DNA of 64,000 nucleotides, from assembly GCA_026708185.1 (NCBI GenBank), contig JAPOVK010000025.1, forward strand, positions 24,955-88,954, written 5' to 3'. Position numbers and translations under genes: made by a program. Origin of the DNA: Gammaproteobacteria bacterium. GTDB lineage: Bacteria; Pseudomonadota; Gammaproteobacteria; Pseudomonadales; Azotimanducaceae. Below are positions 36,151 to 48,215 of this stretch, piece after piece (position 1 is the first letter of the stretch; every line of letters starts with the position of its first letter). Under the pieces are notes generated by a model. It did not search any database. It saw only the letters and a program-made list of their open reading frames with translations, and had not been told where the DNA came from.

Positions 36151-36792
36151 CTACCGATCGGCGGGAGTCCTCTTGTCGCGGTCGGCGAGCTGCAACCGCC
36201 AACCACGGAAGAACCGACCCGCGCCCGCGGCGACCGTGCAGTCGGGCGTCATCAGTTCAGCAGACTGGCAGGTGGCCAGCAGTGGCTCCAACGCGTCGAT
36301 CTCGCGCTCGTCTATTGTCAGGCCGTACTTTCGGCGAACGTCGACGATGCGGTTGGCGAACCAGCAACGGTTTTGCGCGGGCAGCCAGGCAGACGCATCC
36401 TTGGCACCCTTCTGGTAACGATTCACCTCGGGGCTGGCCAAGGTCAGATTGGCAAGGTCGGCCGCGAACCGCCGTCGCGTCGCGACATCGGCGGCGCACA
36501 GGCCGCTGTCGTGCGCCTCCGAGCGCGCGACGATGTGTTCGATGTCGGTCTCCCGAGCGTCGTCGAAACAGCGGCCGGTGTACGGCGAGAAGATGTCGCC
36601 CAAGCGGGCGACGATCCGCACTTCTAGGGACTGCGCGTAGGAGTAGTCGTTGCTGTCGTACGCGCTGCAACGGTGCTCCGGGGCGACGACAAGGCCCCGC
36701 CAAGTGTCCTCGGCCCCACTGGCGACGGCGCCACCCACGGCGGCGCACGCGACCGCCCAGCGGATCCCACGCAGGCCGATGGTGTTGAACAC
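36151..36792 (-). CDS. Secreted HNH-type endonuclease-like protein (GmrSD/DUF1524 type)
   Basis: A 213-residue protein with a hydrophobic start (GIRWAVACAAVGGAVASGAE) that looks like a signal peptide, followed by an HNH/DUF1524-like nuclease region. The metal-binding core is visible as TDIEHIVARSEAHDSGL, followed by the NLTLASPEVNRYQKGAKDASAWLPAQNRCWFANRIVDVRRKYGLTIDEREIDAL segment with the second His/Asn block. Similar secreted HNH nucleases occur in many bacteria and probably degrade external DNA or act as toxins. I take the GTG at 36792; a TTG at 36813 is an alternative. It lies just upstream of metR on the same strand, 64 bases before it. Confidence 0.7.
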   Translation of the reverse strand: MFNTIGLRGIRWAVACAAVGGAVASGAEDTWRGLVVAPEHRCSAYDSNDYSYAQSLEVRIVARLGDIFSPYTGRCFDDARETDIEHIVARSEAHDSGLCAADVATRRRFAADLANLTLASPEVNRYQKGAKDASAWLPAQNRCWFANRIVDVRRKYGLTIDEREIDALEPLLATCQSAELMTPDCTVAAGAGRFFRGWRLQLADRDKRTPADR

Positions 36793-36862
36793 CTCGTCTC
36801 TCTGCCCCGTCAACTCGTACAGCCATGGTAATCACAATCGGTTACCTGTGTACGAGCTTGAT

Positions 36863-37309
36863 ATGCTGGCGCCGATGGACACGCTCACGGCGGCCGAGCG
36901 CAGTGCCTTGATGTCGCGCATTCGCGGGAAGGACACGAAGCCTGAGCTGGCCGTGCGCCGCGCATTGCATGCGTTGGGCTACCGCTACCGCACCCACGGC
37001 AGCGGCCTGCCGGGCAGGCCGGACCTCGTGTTCTCCAAGCGGCGCACGGCCGTTTTCGTCCACGGCTGTTTCTGGCACCGACACGGTTGCGCCAAGACGT
37101 CGATGCCGAAGACACGAACCGACTACTGGGCGGCGAAGTTCGCGGCGAACGTGGAACGCGATCAACGCAATGCCGAGCGCCTGGCCGAGGCTGGTTGGCG
37201 CGTGTTCGTGGCGTGGGAATGCGAGATCGATCAAGGGGACGTGATGCAACGCCTCGTCGAGTTCCTCGGTCCCCCGCGGGTGGACCGACGCATTCCCGAA
37301 AAGGCGTAG
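36863..37309 (+). CDS. vsr: Very-short-patch mismatch endonuclease
   Basis: A 148-residue Vsr endonuclease, which nicks next to T:G mismatches left by deamination of 5-methylcytosine at Dcm-type sites. Catalytic Asp54 is in GLPGRPDLVF. FVHGCFWHRHGC (about residues 66-76) carries the metal- and zinc-binding His and Cys residues, and the WRVFVAWEC segment holds the third zinc ligand. ATGs at 36863 and 36875 are both possible; I use the first. No cytosine methyltransferase gene is seen within the window, so this is an orphan Vsr. It is divergent from the HNH nuclease gene. Confidence 0.88.
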   Translation: MLAPMDTLTAAERSALMSRIRGKDTKPELAVRRALHALGYRYRTHGSGLPGRPDLVFSKRRTAVFVHGCFWHRHGCAKTSMPKTRTDYWAAKFAANVERDQRNAERLAEAGWRVFVAWECEIDQGDVMQRLVEFLGPPRVDRRIPEKA

Positions 37310-37322
37310 TCGCGCGGTGGGA

Positions 37323-38879
37323 CTACGGCCGCATGGGAAATGTCGTGGGCCCGATCAGGTCGTCGAGCTGCGGCTGGATCCAGTCGACCCAACGGCACAG
37401 CATCGGCCGCGTCTCCCGCGGGTCAATCAGTTCATGGACCGCGAAGGACTCCGCGCGCGGATACGGCGAACGCGCGCTTCGCAAGCGGTCTTCGAGCTCT
37501 GCGCGCTTCGCGTCCGGATCGTCGGCCGCCGCAATCTCGCGGTGGAAGGCGACGGCAACGCCCCCTTCCAACGGCAGCGCGCCGCTTTCGACCGACGGCC
37601 ACGCCAGCACGTAGTTATTGGGCGCATAGTGCGCGGCCGTCGCCACGCCGAAGCCCTTGTGCACCTGGATGGCAGCCCACGGAACGCTCGCTTGGGCGGC
37701 AGCGCAAACGGCTGCCATGCCGTAGCGTATGGTCGCGCTGCGCTCGGCTTCCGGCCCGATCATGAACCCGGGCTGATCGATGAAGTTGACGATGGGTAGG
37801 TGGAACGTGTCGCACATCTCCACGAAGCGGCGGTATTTCTGCCCGGCCTCGGCGGTCATCGCACCGGCGTAGACGCGGTTGTCGTTCGCCAGCACGCCGA
37901 CTGGCTGGCCGTCCAGGCGCGCGAGCCCCGCGATCTGGCTGGGCCCGTAGTCGCGGCCGATCTCGAAGAAGGACCCCTGGTCCATGATCATGGTCAGGAT
38001 CTCGCGCATGTCGAAGGGTTCGTTCGAGTCCCGGGGCACGGCGTTGAGCAGTTCCTCCTCCATGCGCTCCGGGTCGTCCTCGGAACCGATGCGGGGCGTG
38101 CGTTGATGGACGCTGCTCGGCAGGTAGCTCAGGAACCGCCGGACCTGGTCGAACATGTCGTGCTCGTCCTCGGCGATGTTGTCCACGATGCCGGTTTTGG
38201 CGTGGACGGCCGAGCCGCCAAGCTCGTCCTTGGTCAGCCGGACCCCGAGGGCGCGCTCCACCAAGGCGGGGCCGCCGATCATGATCTGAGCGGTGTGCCG
38301 CGTCATCACTGAGAAGTGCGCGGCCACCAGGCGCCCGGCCGGGAAGCCGGCGACGGCACCCGCGGCCATCGAGACCACGGGTACGGCGCCCATCGCGTCG
38401 GCTATGATGCGGAACCGCGGCGTCGCGAAAACGGGCTCGCCGACGGTGCCGCCACGGCGACCGCCGCCGCCCTTGACACTGCCGCCGCCGCCTTCCAGCG
38501 ACCGCACGAGGGGTACCTTGTACTGCACGGCAAGGTGTTCGGCGTAGACGCTCTTGCGCAGCCCGGCGGCGTTCGGCGAGCCGCCCTTCAGGGTGAAGTC
38601 CTCGCCCCCGACAACGACTCTGCGGCCGTCGATGCGACCGAAGCCGACGACGTAGTTGGCAGGCACGTAGCCGAGCAGGCGGTCGTCGTCGTCATAGTCG
38701 GGGATTGCCGTCGCGAGCCCCTGTTCCTGGAACGAGCCGTCGTCGAGCAGAGCGTCGATGCGTTCGCGGATCGTCAGCCGCCCGCGCGCATGCTGCTTGG
38801 CGATGCCGTCCTTGCCCCCTTGCTGCTTCGCAAGGTGGCGGCGGCGGCGTATCTCGCGGACTTCCTCTTCCCAACTCAT
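37323..38879 (-). CDS. Acyl-CoA carboxylase carboxyltransferase subunit (propionyl-CoA/methylmalonyl-CoA type)
   Basis: A 518-residue biotin-dependent carboxyltransferase (ACCT family), the partner of the small biotin protein encoded just upstream. The N- and C-terminal crotonase-like halves are evident, with the GGGRRGG and ADAMGAVPVV segments in the N-terminal half and GVLANDNRVYAGAMTAEAGQKYRRFVEMCDTFHLPIVNFIDQPGFMIG in the C-terminal half. The latter is characteristic of PccB and methylmalonyl-CoA carboxyltransferases. The direction of reaction (carboxylation with ATP or decarboxylation) depends on partner subunits outside the window. The stop is 14 bases from the vsr end. Confidence 0.88.
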   Translation of the reverse strand: MSWEEEVREIRRRRHLAKQQGGKDGIAKQHARGRLTIRERIDALLDDGSFQEQGLATAIPDYDDDDRLLGYVPANYVVGFGRIDGRRVVVGGEDFTLKGGSPNAAGLRKSVYAEHLAVQYKVPLVRSLEGGGGSVKGGGGRRGGTVGEPVFATPRFRIIADAMGAVPVVSMAAGAVAGFPAGRLVAAHFSVMTRHTAQIMIGGPALVERALGVRLTKDELGGSAVHAKTGIVDNIAEDEHDMFDQVRRFLSYLPSSVHQRTPRIGSEDDPERMEEELLNAVPRDSNEPFDMREILTMIMDQGSFFEIGRDYGPSQIAGLARLDGQPVGVLANDNRVYAGAMTAEAGQKYRRFVEMCDTFHLPIVNFIDQPGFMIGPEAERSATIRYGMAAVCAAAQASVPWAAIQVHKGFGVATAAHYAPNNYVLAWPSVESGALPLEGGVAVAFHREIAAADDPDAKRAELEDRLRSARSPYPRAESFAVHELIDPRETRPMLCRWVDWIQPQLDDLIGPTTFPMRP

Positions 38880-38986
38880 GGTAGAAGCGCCTCAATCTCT
38901 CGACGGCGCCGAATGCTTACACTTGGGTTGCGCTTTGTCACGCCGACGCGACCGCTTCGCGGTCGCCGGCGGCGAGGCGGTGCCCG

Positions 38987-39208
38987 CTAGGTGTCAAGCA
39001 CCGCGACGACCTGGTCTTCCTGAACGGCGTCTTCCACAGCGACCAGCACTTGTGCGACCGTACCGGCCGTCGGCGCTTCGAGCGGAATCTCCATCTTCAT
39101 GGACTCGAGGATCAGCAGGACGTCGCCCTCCTCGACGCGCTCGCCCGCCTCGACTTCGACCTTCCAGACGTTGCCGGTGACTTCGCTCTCGACTTCCAGT
39201 CGGGCCAT
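38987..39208 (-). CDS. Stand-alone biotin carboxyl carrier domain protein
   Basis: A 73-residue biotinyl/lipoyl domain: two four-stranded hammerhead halves and the biotin-accepting loop ESMKMEIP, with Lys38 as the biotin site. This is the size of an independent carrier domain, as in some acyl-CoA carboxylase or decarboxylase complexes. A GGAGG precedes the ATG, and a good promoter (39238-39266) drives it. A carboxyltransferase gene begins 107 bases downstream, so the two form one transcription unit. No biotin carboxylase gene lies nearby; that subunit must be encoded elsewhere. Confidence 0.9.
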   Translation of the reverse strand: MARLEVESEVTGNVWKVEVEAGERVEEGDVLLILESMKMEIPLEAPTAGTVAQVLVAVEDAVQEDQVVAVLDT

Positions 39209-39237
39209 GGATCCTCCGCAGTAAGTGGCAGCGGCGC

Positions 39238-39266
39238 TTTATAGGCGTTTTGCCGGTGCTTTACAA
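39238..39266 (-). promoter_or_regulatory. Predicted sigma-70 promoter of the biotin carrier gene
   Basis: On the minus strand TTGTAA (39261-39266), a 17-base spacer and TATAAA (39238-39243) make a good promoter, with predicted start near 39231. The leader of about 23 bases holds the GGAGG ribosome site. Confidence 0.6.
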
Positions 39267-39341
39267 CGTAGGAGCTCTGTCTTTGCGCCACCGATTGGCC
39301 GACAATCCGCCCACCTCCACCGAGCGGTCTCATCGCGGCCC

Positions 39342-40598
39342 ATGGCACGCAACGCCTTCTACGCCCAGTCCGGCGGCGTCACAGCGGTAATCAACGCCAC
39401 CGCCTGCGGCGTCATCGAGACGGCCCGCGCCAACCGCGGTCGAATCGGCAACGTGTTCGCCGGCCGGAACGGCATCCTCGGGGCGCTGAACGAGGAACTA
39501 ATCGACACGGAGCAGGAGACCGCAGAGGCGATCGCGGGTCTGCGTTCGACCCCCGGCGGCGCATTCGGCTCTTGCCGCTACAAGCTGAAATCGCTTGAAG
39601 AGAACGCCAAGGAGTACCGGCGCCTGATCGACGTCTTCGAGGCCCACGACATCGGCTACTTCTTCTACAACGGCGGTGGCGACTCCCAGGACACGGCACA
39701 CAAGGTTTCCCAGCTCGGCGAGCGGCTCGGCTATCCCATCACGTGCATCGGCATCCCCAAGACCGTCGACAACGACCTGCCGCTCACCGACACCTGCCCG
39801 GGTTTCGGTTCCGTCGCGAAGTACGTGGCGACATCCGTTCGCGAGGCCGCCCTAGATGTGGCCTCGATGTGCGAGACCTCGACCAAGGTGTTCATCCTCG
39901 AGGTGATGGGGCGGCACGCCGGTTGGATTGCCGCCGCCGGGGGGCTCGCAAGGCGCCACGGCGATGATGCGCCGCACATCATCGTGTTCCCCGAGGTGCC
40001 GTTCGACGACCACGCCTTCCTCGGACGGACCCGCGACGTCGTCGAGCAGGACGGGTTTTGCGTCATCGTGGTTTCGGAGGGTGCGCGCTACGCCGATGGC
40101 CGGTTTCTCGCCGACGCCGGGACCACCGACGCATTCGGCCATGCGCAACTCGGTGGCGTCGCGCCAGTGCTCGCCCAAATGGTCCGCGACAAACTCGGCT
40201 TCAAGTTCCACTGGGCCGTTGCCGACTATCTCCAGCGCGCGGCGCGGCACATCGCTTCGGCGACCGACGTGGAGCAGGCGTACGCCGTCGGCCGGCATGC
40301 CGTCGAACTTGCGCTAGGCGGCAGGAACGCAGTGATGGCAACCATCGTGCGTACCGCGGACCAACCCTATGCGTGGCAACTCGGCGAAGCGCCGCTCGAC
40401 CAGGTCGCCAACGTTGAACGCACGATGCCGGCAAGCTACATCGGTGCGGACGGTTTCAGCATCACAGACGCTGCCCGGCGCTACTTGGAGCCGCTGATCG
40501 CCGGCGAAGACCCGCCGGCCTACTCCGGCGGACTGCCGGACTACACGGTCCTGCGCAACGCCGCGGTGGACAAGAAACTGGCCCCGTTCGAGGCCTGA
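39342..40598 (+). CDS. pfp: Phosphofructokinase, pyrophosphate-dependent type
   Basis: A 418-residue phosphofructokinase that interconverts fructose 6-phosphate and fructose 1,6-bisphosphate. Two positions that distinguish PPi from ATP users in this family are Asp114 in YNGGGDSQDT, at the position taken by Gly in ATP enzymes, and Lys140 in GIPKTVDND. Both are consistent with PPi use, which makes the reaction reversible. TVDNDLPLTDTCPGFGS holds the catalytic Asp. The ATG at 39342 follows the upstream divergent promoter. The gene converges on the DUF899 gene and lies near hppA, so PPi supply and use may be linked, as in some methylotrophs. Confidence 0.88.
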   Translation: MARNAFYAQSGGVTAVINATACGVIETARANRGRIGNVFAGRNGILGALNEELIDTEQETAEAIAGLRSTPGGAFGSCRYKLKSLEENAKEYRRLIDVFEAHDIGYFFYNGGGDSQDTAHKVSQLGERLGYPITCIGIPKTVDNDLPLTDTCPGFGSVAKYVATSVREAALDVASMCETSTKVFILEVMGRHAGWIAAAGGLARRHGDDAPHIIVFPEVPFDDHAFLGRTRDVVEQDGFCVIVVSEGARYADGRFLADAGTTDAFGHAQLGGVAPVLAQMVRDKLGFKFHWAVADYLQRAARHIASATDVEQAYAVGRHAVELALGGRNAVMATIVRTADQPYAWQLGEAPLDQVANVERTMPASYIGADGFSITDAARRYLEPLIAGEDPPAYSGGLPDYTVLRNAAVDKKLAPFEA

Positions 40599-40601
40599 CG
40601 C

Positions 40602-41195
40602 TCACCCGAGCAGATTCTCGCCGCCGTCGTCGAGCTTCCGGGGTCGCTGCCAATAGGTGTACTGCGGCGTGAACTCGTCGATCCCCGCCAGCCCCAGCAG
40701 CCCCCACAGGGCGCAGTAGATGTCGCCGGGTCCGAACGAGCAGGCGTTCAGCCGGTGGATCGCGTCGCCCTGCAACTCGTAGACCACCGCGCCGGGGTAG
40801 TTCTCCGCTTCGCCGTACACTCCTTGCTCGCGGATGTAGTCGGCACCGCCATGGGAGGCGAGCCGGAACCGCCAACCGCGGGAGTTGGCGAACGTCCGTT
40901 GCACGTCCGGCGCGTCCTTGGACACCAGCACGACGGAGAGCGCGGCTTCCAAGTGCGGCAGCAGGCCGTTGAATCCGTCCGCCCAGAGCGTGCAGTAGCG
41001 GCAACCCTGCCCCATGTTGTGGATGACGAGCAGCTTGTCCCGATCGGCGAACAGGTCGCGCAACGTCGTTTCGCCGGCCTCGGTGCGGAACGCGTAGTTA
41101 GGTACGGCGCTCGACACGCTCCCTTTGCGCAATTCGTTGAGCTCTTGAGATGCCTCCGCGATGCGCCGCTCCAGTTCCTCGATACGACTTGGCAC
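40602..41195 (-). CDS. DUF899-family thioredoxin-fold protein
   Basis: A 197-residue protein with an N-terminal coiled coil (residues 3-25) followed by a thioredoxin-like domain (DUF899/AhpC-like). GCRYC (Cys65, Cys68) makes a CxxC pair, and the later GWRFRLASHGGADYIREQGVYGE and LNACSFGPGD are family segments. Function in the family is unknown; a redox role is likely. The GTG start is eleven bases after the hppA stop, so it is probably co-expressed with hppA. Its 3' end converges on pfp. Confidence 0.78.
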   Translation of the reverse strand: MPSRIEELERRIAEASQELNELRKGSVSSAVPNYAFRTEAGETTLRDLFADRDKLLVIHNMGQGCRYCTLWADGFNGLLPHLEAALSVVLVSKDAPDVQRTFANSRGWRFRLASHGGADYIREQGVYGEAENYPGAVVYELQGDAIHRLNACSFGPGDIYCALWGLLGLAGIDEFTPQYTYWQRPRKLDDGGENLLG

Positions 41196-41206
41196 GGTCT
41201 CGGTTC

Positions 41207-43255
<2,049 letters not shown>

Positions 43256-43287
43256 GGAAGCTTGATGACCCGTGTTGGTTTTGGAGT

Positions 43288-43317
43288 GTTGCGGCTCGCC
43301 CGCTGAGCTGCCGCAAC
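43288..43317 (-). other. Inverted repeat in the hppA leader
   Basis: GTTGCGGC and GCCGCAAC form an 8-bp stem around a 14-base loop, 33 bases before the hppA ATG. No riboswitch class was recognised and no T-run follows, so its role is unknown. Confidence 0.35.
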
Positions 43318-43435
43318 CTTCGCCACGACAGGTTCATAAAGCCGCGGGACTCTACATGAGACGGTCACGAGCGACAAGCGGAAGGCCGTGCGTGAAACCC
43401 TCCGGACCCGCAGCCAATGGCCGCCGGATGCACCA

Positions 43436-44722
43436 TCAATCGGCCCTCAGGATCGTCCAGATCTCCTTCAGTGCCAGCTTCTTGCCGTAGATCAGCAAAG
43501 ACCCGCGAAAGACGCGCCCGGCAAGCCAGATGACCGCCAGGGCGGACGACGCGCACAGCGCGACGCTGGCGAGCACCTGCCACGCGCCCATGTCGGCGAC
43601 CAGCATCCGGGCCGGCAGCATGACCGGTGCCGTGAAAGGGAAGTAGGACCCGAACACGACCAGTGCGCTGTTCGGAACCAGACTCACGATCTGCACCATC
43701 AGCATCGCGACGATCATGGGCATCATGGCGATCGTGACCGCGACCTGCGCCTCTTGCGTGGACTCGTACATCGCGCCCAATGCCCCGAAAAGGCTCGCGT
43801 TGATGAGATAGCCTAGGGGCAGCATCAGCAGCACGACGGCGACTACATCGAAGCGGATCGCGGGCCAGACCACCGCACCGCCCGCTGTCTCGGCAGGAGC
43901 CGAGAGGCCCATTTCCGCCAAGTCCGCCGCCGGGACAACTCCGGCGGCCAGGACGCCGAAGGCCACCAGCATCACAAGCCAGACGGAGAGCTGGGTCGCG
44001 GCCACCCCCCCGACGGCTAGGATCTTGCCGAACAGGAGATCAAACGGGCGCACCGAGGAGACGAGGATCTCGGCCATGCGACTGGTCTTCTCTTCCATGG
44101 TTGCCTGCATCACGAGCGCTCCGTAGATCCACACCACCATGAGCAAGACCACGCCGACCCCGACGCCCACCGCGGCCGAACTGGCCGCCGAGCCCTCCTC
44201 TTCGTCCCCGCTCTCCGTGACGGCAACCGTGGTCAACGTCAGCGTGGCATTGAGGGTATCGAGGACCTCGGCCGGCAGGTCGTATTCCGCCAAGCGGACG
44301 TCGCGCACCACGTCGACGAGGAAGGCGCGCAGCGCCTGCTCCGCCATGACCGACTGCTTGTCCTTGACATAGGCGGATGCGACGCTTGGTTCGCCAGCTT
44401 CGGCGAGGCTGCGCGGGAGCACCAGCAGCACATCCACCTCGCCGTCCACGACCGCTTGCTTCGCATCCTCGATCGAGTCCCGGACTGGCTGCAGGAGGTA
44501 CGTTTCGTTCTCGCGGGCCTCGAGGGCGGGAAGGATCCGACTGCTCTCATCCAAAACGGCGAGCCGCCGCTCCCGCGCCGACTCCGACTCGACCGAGGAG
44601 ACGATGGCAGCGATCGCCACACCCAGAACGGCAAGCGCGACCGGCCCGAGCAGCGTGCTCAATACGAAGGCCTTGGTTCGGACCCGGCGCACGTACTCGC
44701 TAGCGACGACGGTCAACAACAC
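43436..44722 (-). CDS. ABC-2 type exporter permease, NatB-like
   Basis: A 428-residue permease of the NatB/ABC-2 type, membrane partner of the adjacent ATPase. The first helix lies near residues 15-37. A large soluble domain of about 140 residues follows (LAVLDESSRILPALEARENE...), and then about six helices from residue 185 to 425. The cytoplasmic MQATMEEKTSRMAEILVSSVRPFDLLFGK motif is typical of the family and contacts the ATPase. The GTG start at 44722 lies one base after the natA stop. Proteins of this kind export sodium, drugs or lipids; the substrate is unknown. Confidence 0.85.
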   Translation of the reverse strand: MLLTVVASEYVRRVRTKAFVLSTLLGPVALAVLGVAIAAIVSSVESESARERRLAVLDESSRILPALEARENETYLLQPVRDSIEDAKQAVVDGEVDVLLVLPRSLAEAGEPSVASAYVKDKQSVMAEQALRAFLVDVVRDVRLAEYDLPAEVLDTLNATLTLTTVAVTESGDEEEGSAASSAAVGVGVGVVLLMVVWIYGALVMQATMEEKTSRMAEILVSSVRPFDLLFGKILAVGGVAATQLSVWLVMLVAFGVLAAGVVPAADLAEMGLSAPAETAGGAVVWPAIRFDVVAVVLLMLPLGYLINASLFGALGAMYESTQEAQVAVTIAMMPMIVAMLMVQIVSLVPNSALVVFGSYFPFTAPVMLPARMLVADMGAWQVLASVALCASSALAVIWLAGRVFRGSLLIYGKKLALKEIWTILRAD

Positions 44723-44723
44723 G

Positions 44724-45641
44724 TCAGCTTCCTTCCGTGCCGGCGTCGCCGACCACGCGGATGAAGATCTCCCGCAGCGTCGGATAGGTCGCCGCGTACT
44801 GGTGCAGGGCGTCGCTACCGGCACGTGCCGCATCGAGCAGTCGGCTGGCCGAGTAGCCGTCCTGGATCCTCAACTCCGCACGCCCGTCCGCGTTGCGCAG
44901 GACTTCCACGTGGCCCGCATCGGCCAGCCGGTCCAGGAAGCCGCCGTCGCCTTCGAACTCGAGGGACACGGTGTCGCGGCCGAAGCGGCGCTTGACACTG
45001 TCGAGTTCGCCGTCCAGGACGATGCGGCCGTTGGCGATCAGGCAGATCTCGTCGCACAGCCCCTCGACCTGTTCCATGCGGTGCGAGGCGAAAATGACGA
45101 TCGCACCGTCCGCCTTGCGCTGCCGGATCACCTGTTCCATCAGCGCCGAGTTGATCGGGTCAAGGCCGCTGAACGGTTCGTCGAGGATCAAGAGCCGCGG
45201 CGAATGCACCAGTGCCAGGGCGAACTGCACTTTCTGCTGCATCCCGCGCGAGAGTTCGCGGGGCCGCCGGTCGCGCCAATCGCCCGCATCCAGGGTCTCA
45301 AGCCACCCCTTCGCGCTCTGCCGCGCCGCATCGCGGCTCAAGCCCTTCAGCCGGGCCAGGTAGATCAACTGGTCGATGACCTTGACGTTCTTGTAGAGGC
45401 CGCGTTCCTCGGGCATGTAGCCGATCGCAGCCTGGGTCGCGCGCCCCACGGTCCGGCCATCGAGACGCACCGCACCCGAGTCGGGCTTGGTGATGTCGTT
45501 CACCATGCGCAGGATCGACGTCTTGCCCGCGCCATTCGGCCCCAGCAAACCCATGATCCGGCCAGGGCGAGCGTTGAACGACGCGGCGTCGACGGCCAGC
45601 TTTCCGTCGTAGCGCTTGGTGACCTGTTCGACTTCCAACAT
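44724..45641 (-). CDS. ABC transporter ATP-binding protein, NatA-like
   Basis: A 305-residue ABC ATPase with Walker A GPNGAGKTS (near residue 35), signature LSRGMQQKVQ, Walker B LLILDEPFSGLDP and the switch-loop histidine in FASHRMEQVE. The C-terminal domain of about 90 residues is typical of NatA-type exporters. The ATG at 45641 follows the PA4642-like gene's divergent upstream region. The stop is one base before the permease GTG, so the two are co-expressed and translationally coupled. Confidence 0.9.
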   Translation of the reverse strand: MLEVEQVTKRYDGKLAVDAASFNARPGRIMGLLGPNGAGKTSILRMVNDITKPDSGAVRLDGRTVGRATQAAIGYMPEERGLYKNVKVIDQLIYLARLKGLSRDAARQSAKGWLETLDAGDWRDRRPRELSRGMQQKVQFALALVHSPRLLILDEPFSGLDPINSALMEQVIRQRKADGAIVIFASHRMEQVEGLCDEICLIANGRIVLDGELDSVKRRFGRDTVSLEFEGDGGFLDRLADAGHVEVLRNADGRAELRIQDGYSASRLLDAARAGSDALHQYAATYPTLREIFIRVVGDAGTEGS

Positions 45642-45741
45642 CGGCCGCGCAATCTAGCGGCTCGGAGAACGGTGTCAACCGGCTCGTCCACCGGGTCGGC
45701 CCGCCTCTCGCAGCGAGGCGCCTTCACCCTCATGCGCTTGG

Positions 45742-45747
45742 CGTATG
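45742..45747 (+). promoter_or_regulatory. Possible -10 box before the PA4642-like gene
   Basis: TATGAT overlaps an alternative in-frame ATG at 45745. If it is a -10 box the transcript would begin near 45754, which excludes that ATG and supports the start at 45790. A -35 box is not clear. Confidence 0.35.
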
Positions 45748-45789
45748 ATTGCCGATCGTCTGGACGGGTTAAAGGCAAGCGACCTTCGG

Positions 45790-47148
<1,359 letters not shown>

Positions 47149-47162
47149 CTCCCAAGCACCGC

Positions 47163-47846
47163 ATGCCGTTTCCGGATCCGAACGGCGCGCCTGCCGACGG
47201 CCTCGTCGCCGTCGGCGGGAACCTCGCTCCCGAGCGGCTGATGGACGCCTACGCGCACGGCATATTCCCCTGGTTCAACGACGACCACCAACCCGTGCTT
47301 TGGTGGTCACCCGACCCCCGGGCCGTGATCGAGCCCAATGCGTTGCACGTGTCGCGACGCCTGGCCCGGCGACTGCGCCGGCGAGAGTTCGGCGTCACGC
47401 TCGATACCGCGTTCGCGGATGTGGTCGCGGGTTGCGCCGCCCCGCGTCGGCAGCAGACCGAGACCTGGATCACGCCGCAGATGCGTGCTGCCTACGGTCG
47501 ATTGCACGATGCCGGCTTTGCCCATTCCGTGGACGTCTGGTGCGACGGTGACTTGGTCGGCGGTCTTTACGGCGTCTCGATCGGCCGCATGTTCTTCGGC
47601 GAGTCCATGTTCAGCGCCGCCACGGACGCCTCCAAGGTGGCCTTGGCGACCCTGGCGCAAGTGCTCCACAAGTGGCGTTTCACGCTCATTGACTGCCAGA
47701 TCATGAACGATCACCTGCGCTCGCTCGGGGTGGTCTCTATGCCGCGGCGCCAGTTCCTCCGTCTGGTCGCGGCCAACAACGCCCACCCCACGCGTCGCGG
47801 GCATTGGGCACTCGATGACACGGCCGCCCCGCCACCGAGGACTTAA
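47163..47846 (+). CDS. aat: Leucyl/phenylalanyl-tRNA-protein transferase
   Basis: A 227-residue transferase that adds Leu or Phe to N-terminal Arg or Lys of proteins, marking them for ClpS-ClpAP. Family motifs are GLVAVGGNLAPERLMDAYAHGIFPWF, LWWSPDPRAV, SIGRMFFGESMFSAATDASKVAL and LIDCQIMNDHL. I use the ATG at 47163; the frame stays open upstream to 47073, but that segment overlaps the duplicated trxB tail. The start is a few residues shorter than in E. coli. The aat-infA-clpA neighbourhood is shared with many gammaproteobacteria. Together with bpt and clpS it completes an N-end-rule system. Confidence 0.92.
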   Translation: MPFPDPNGAPADGLVAVGGNLAPERLMDAYAHGIFPWFNDDHQPVLWWSPDPRAVIEPNALHVSRRLARRLRRREFGVTLDTAFADVVAGCAAPRRQQTETWITPQMRAAYGRLHDAGFAHSVDVWCDGDLVGGLYGVSIGRMFFGESMFSAATDASKVALATLAQVLHKWRFTLIDCQIMNDHLRSLGVVSMPRRQFLRLVAANNAHPTRRGHWALDDTAAPPPRT

Positions 47847-47972
47847 GGCGAGAACGCGCCTGTCGCGCCTGCGCGCCGGGTAGCGAGGGGCGTCGCGGAA
47901 GTGGTTAAATTGCACGCCCGCAAAGGTGGCAGTGCGCTTGAGCGCGCGGCCGCCGCACGGCTTTAGGACCGC

Positions 47973-48191
47973 ATGGCAAAGGAAGAACAGATCGAGATGG
48001 AGGGGGTCGTGGTGGACACGCTCCCCAACACCATGTTTCGCGTGGAACTCGACAACGGCCACAAAGTCACGGCCCACATCTCCGGGAAGATGCGCAAGAA
48101 CTACATCCGCATCCTCACCGGCGATCGCGTCAAGGTCGAACTGACACCCTACGACCTCACAAAGGGTCGGATCACCTTCCGCGAACGCTAG
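47973..48191 (+). CDS. infA: Translation initiation factor IF-1
   Basis: A 72-residue OB-fold protein that binds the 30S A site during initiation. It matches the family almost end to end: [32 protein letters not shown] and [33 protein letters not shown]. The preceding 126 bases contain a GC-rich segment resembling part of the metR/cysH repeat. It converges on clpA, with 24 bases between. Confidence 0.97.
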   Translation: MAKEEQIEMEGVVVDTLPNTMFRVELDNGHKVTAHISGKMRKNYIRILTGDRVKVELTPYDLTKGRITFRER

Positions 48192-48215
48192 CGGCGCGTC
48201 AAATGGGCCCGGTTG

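Noticed and set aside
36132..36788. Plus-strand open frame opposite the HNH nuclease
   Set aside because: The product is Arg/Ser/Pro-rich without any recognisable domain, while the minus strand gives a coherent signal peptide and nuclease motifs.
47881..47900. Third copy of the metR/cysH repeat before infA
   Set aside because: Only about 18 of 20 bases on one side match with a two-base gap and the stem is absent, so I list it only as a weak partial.
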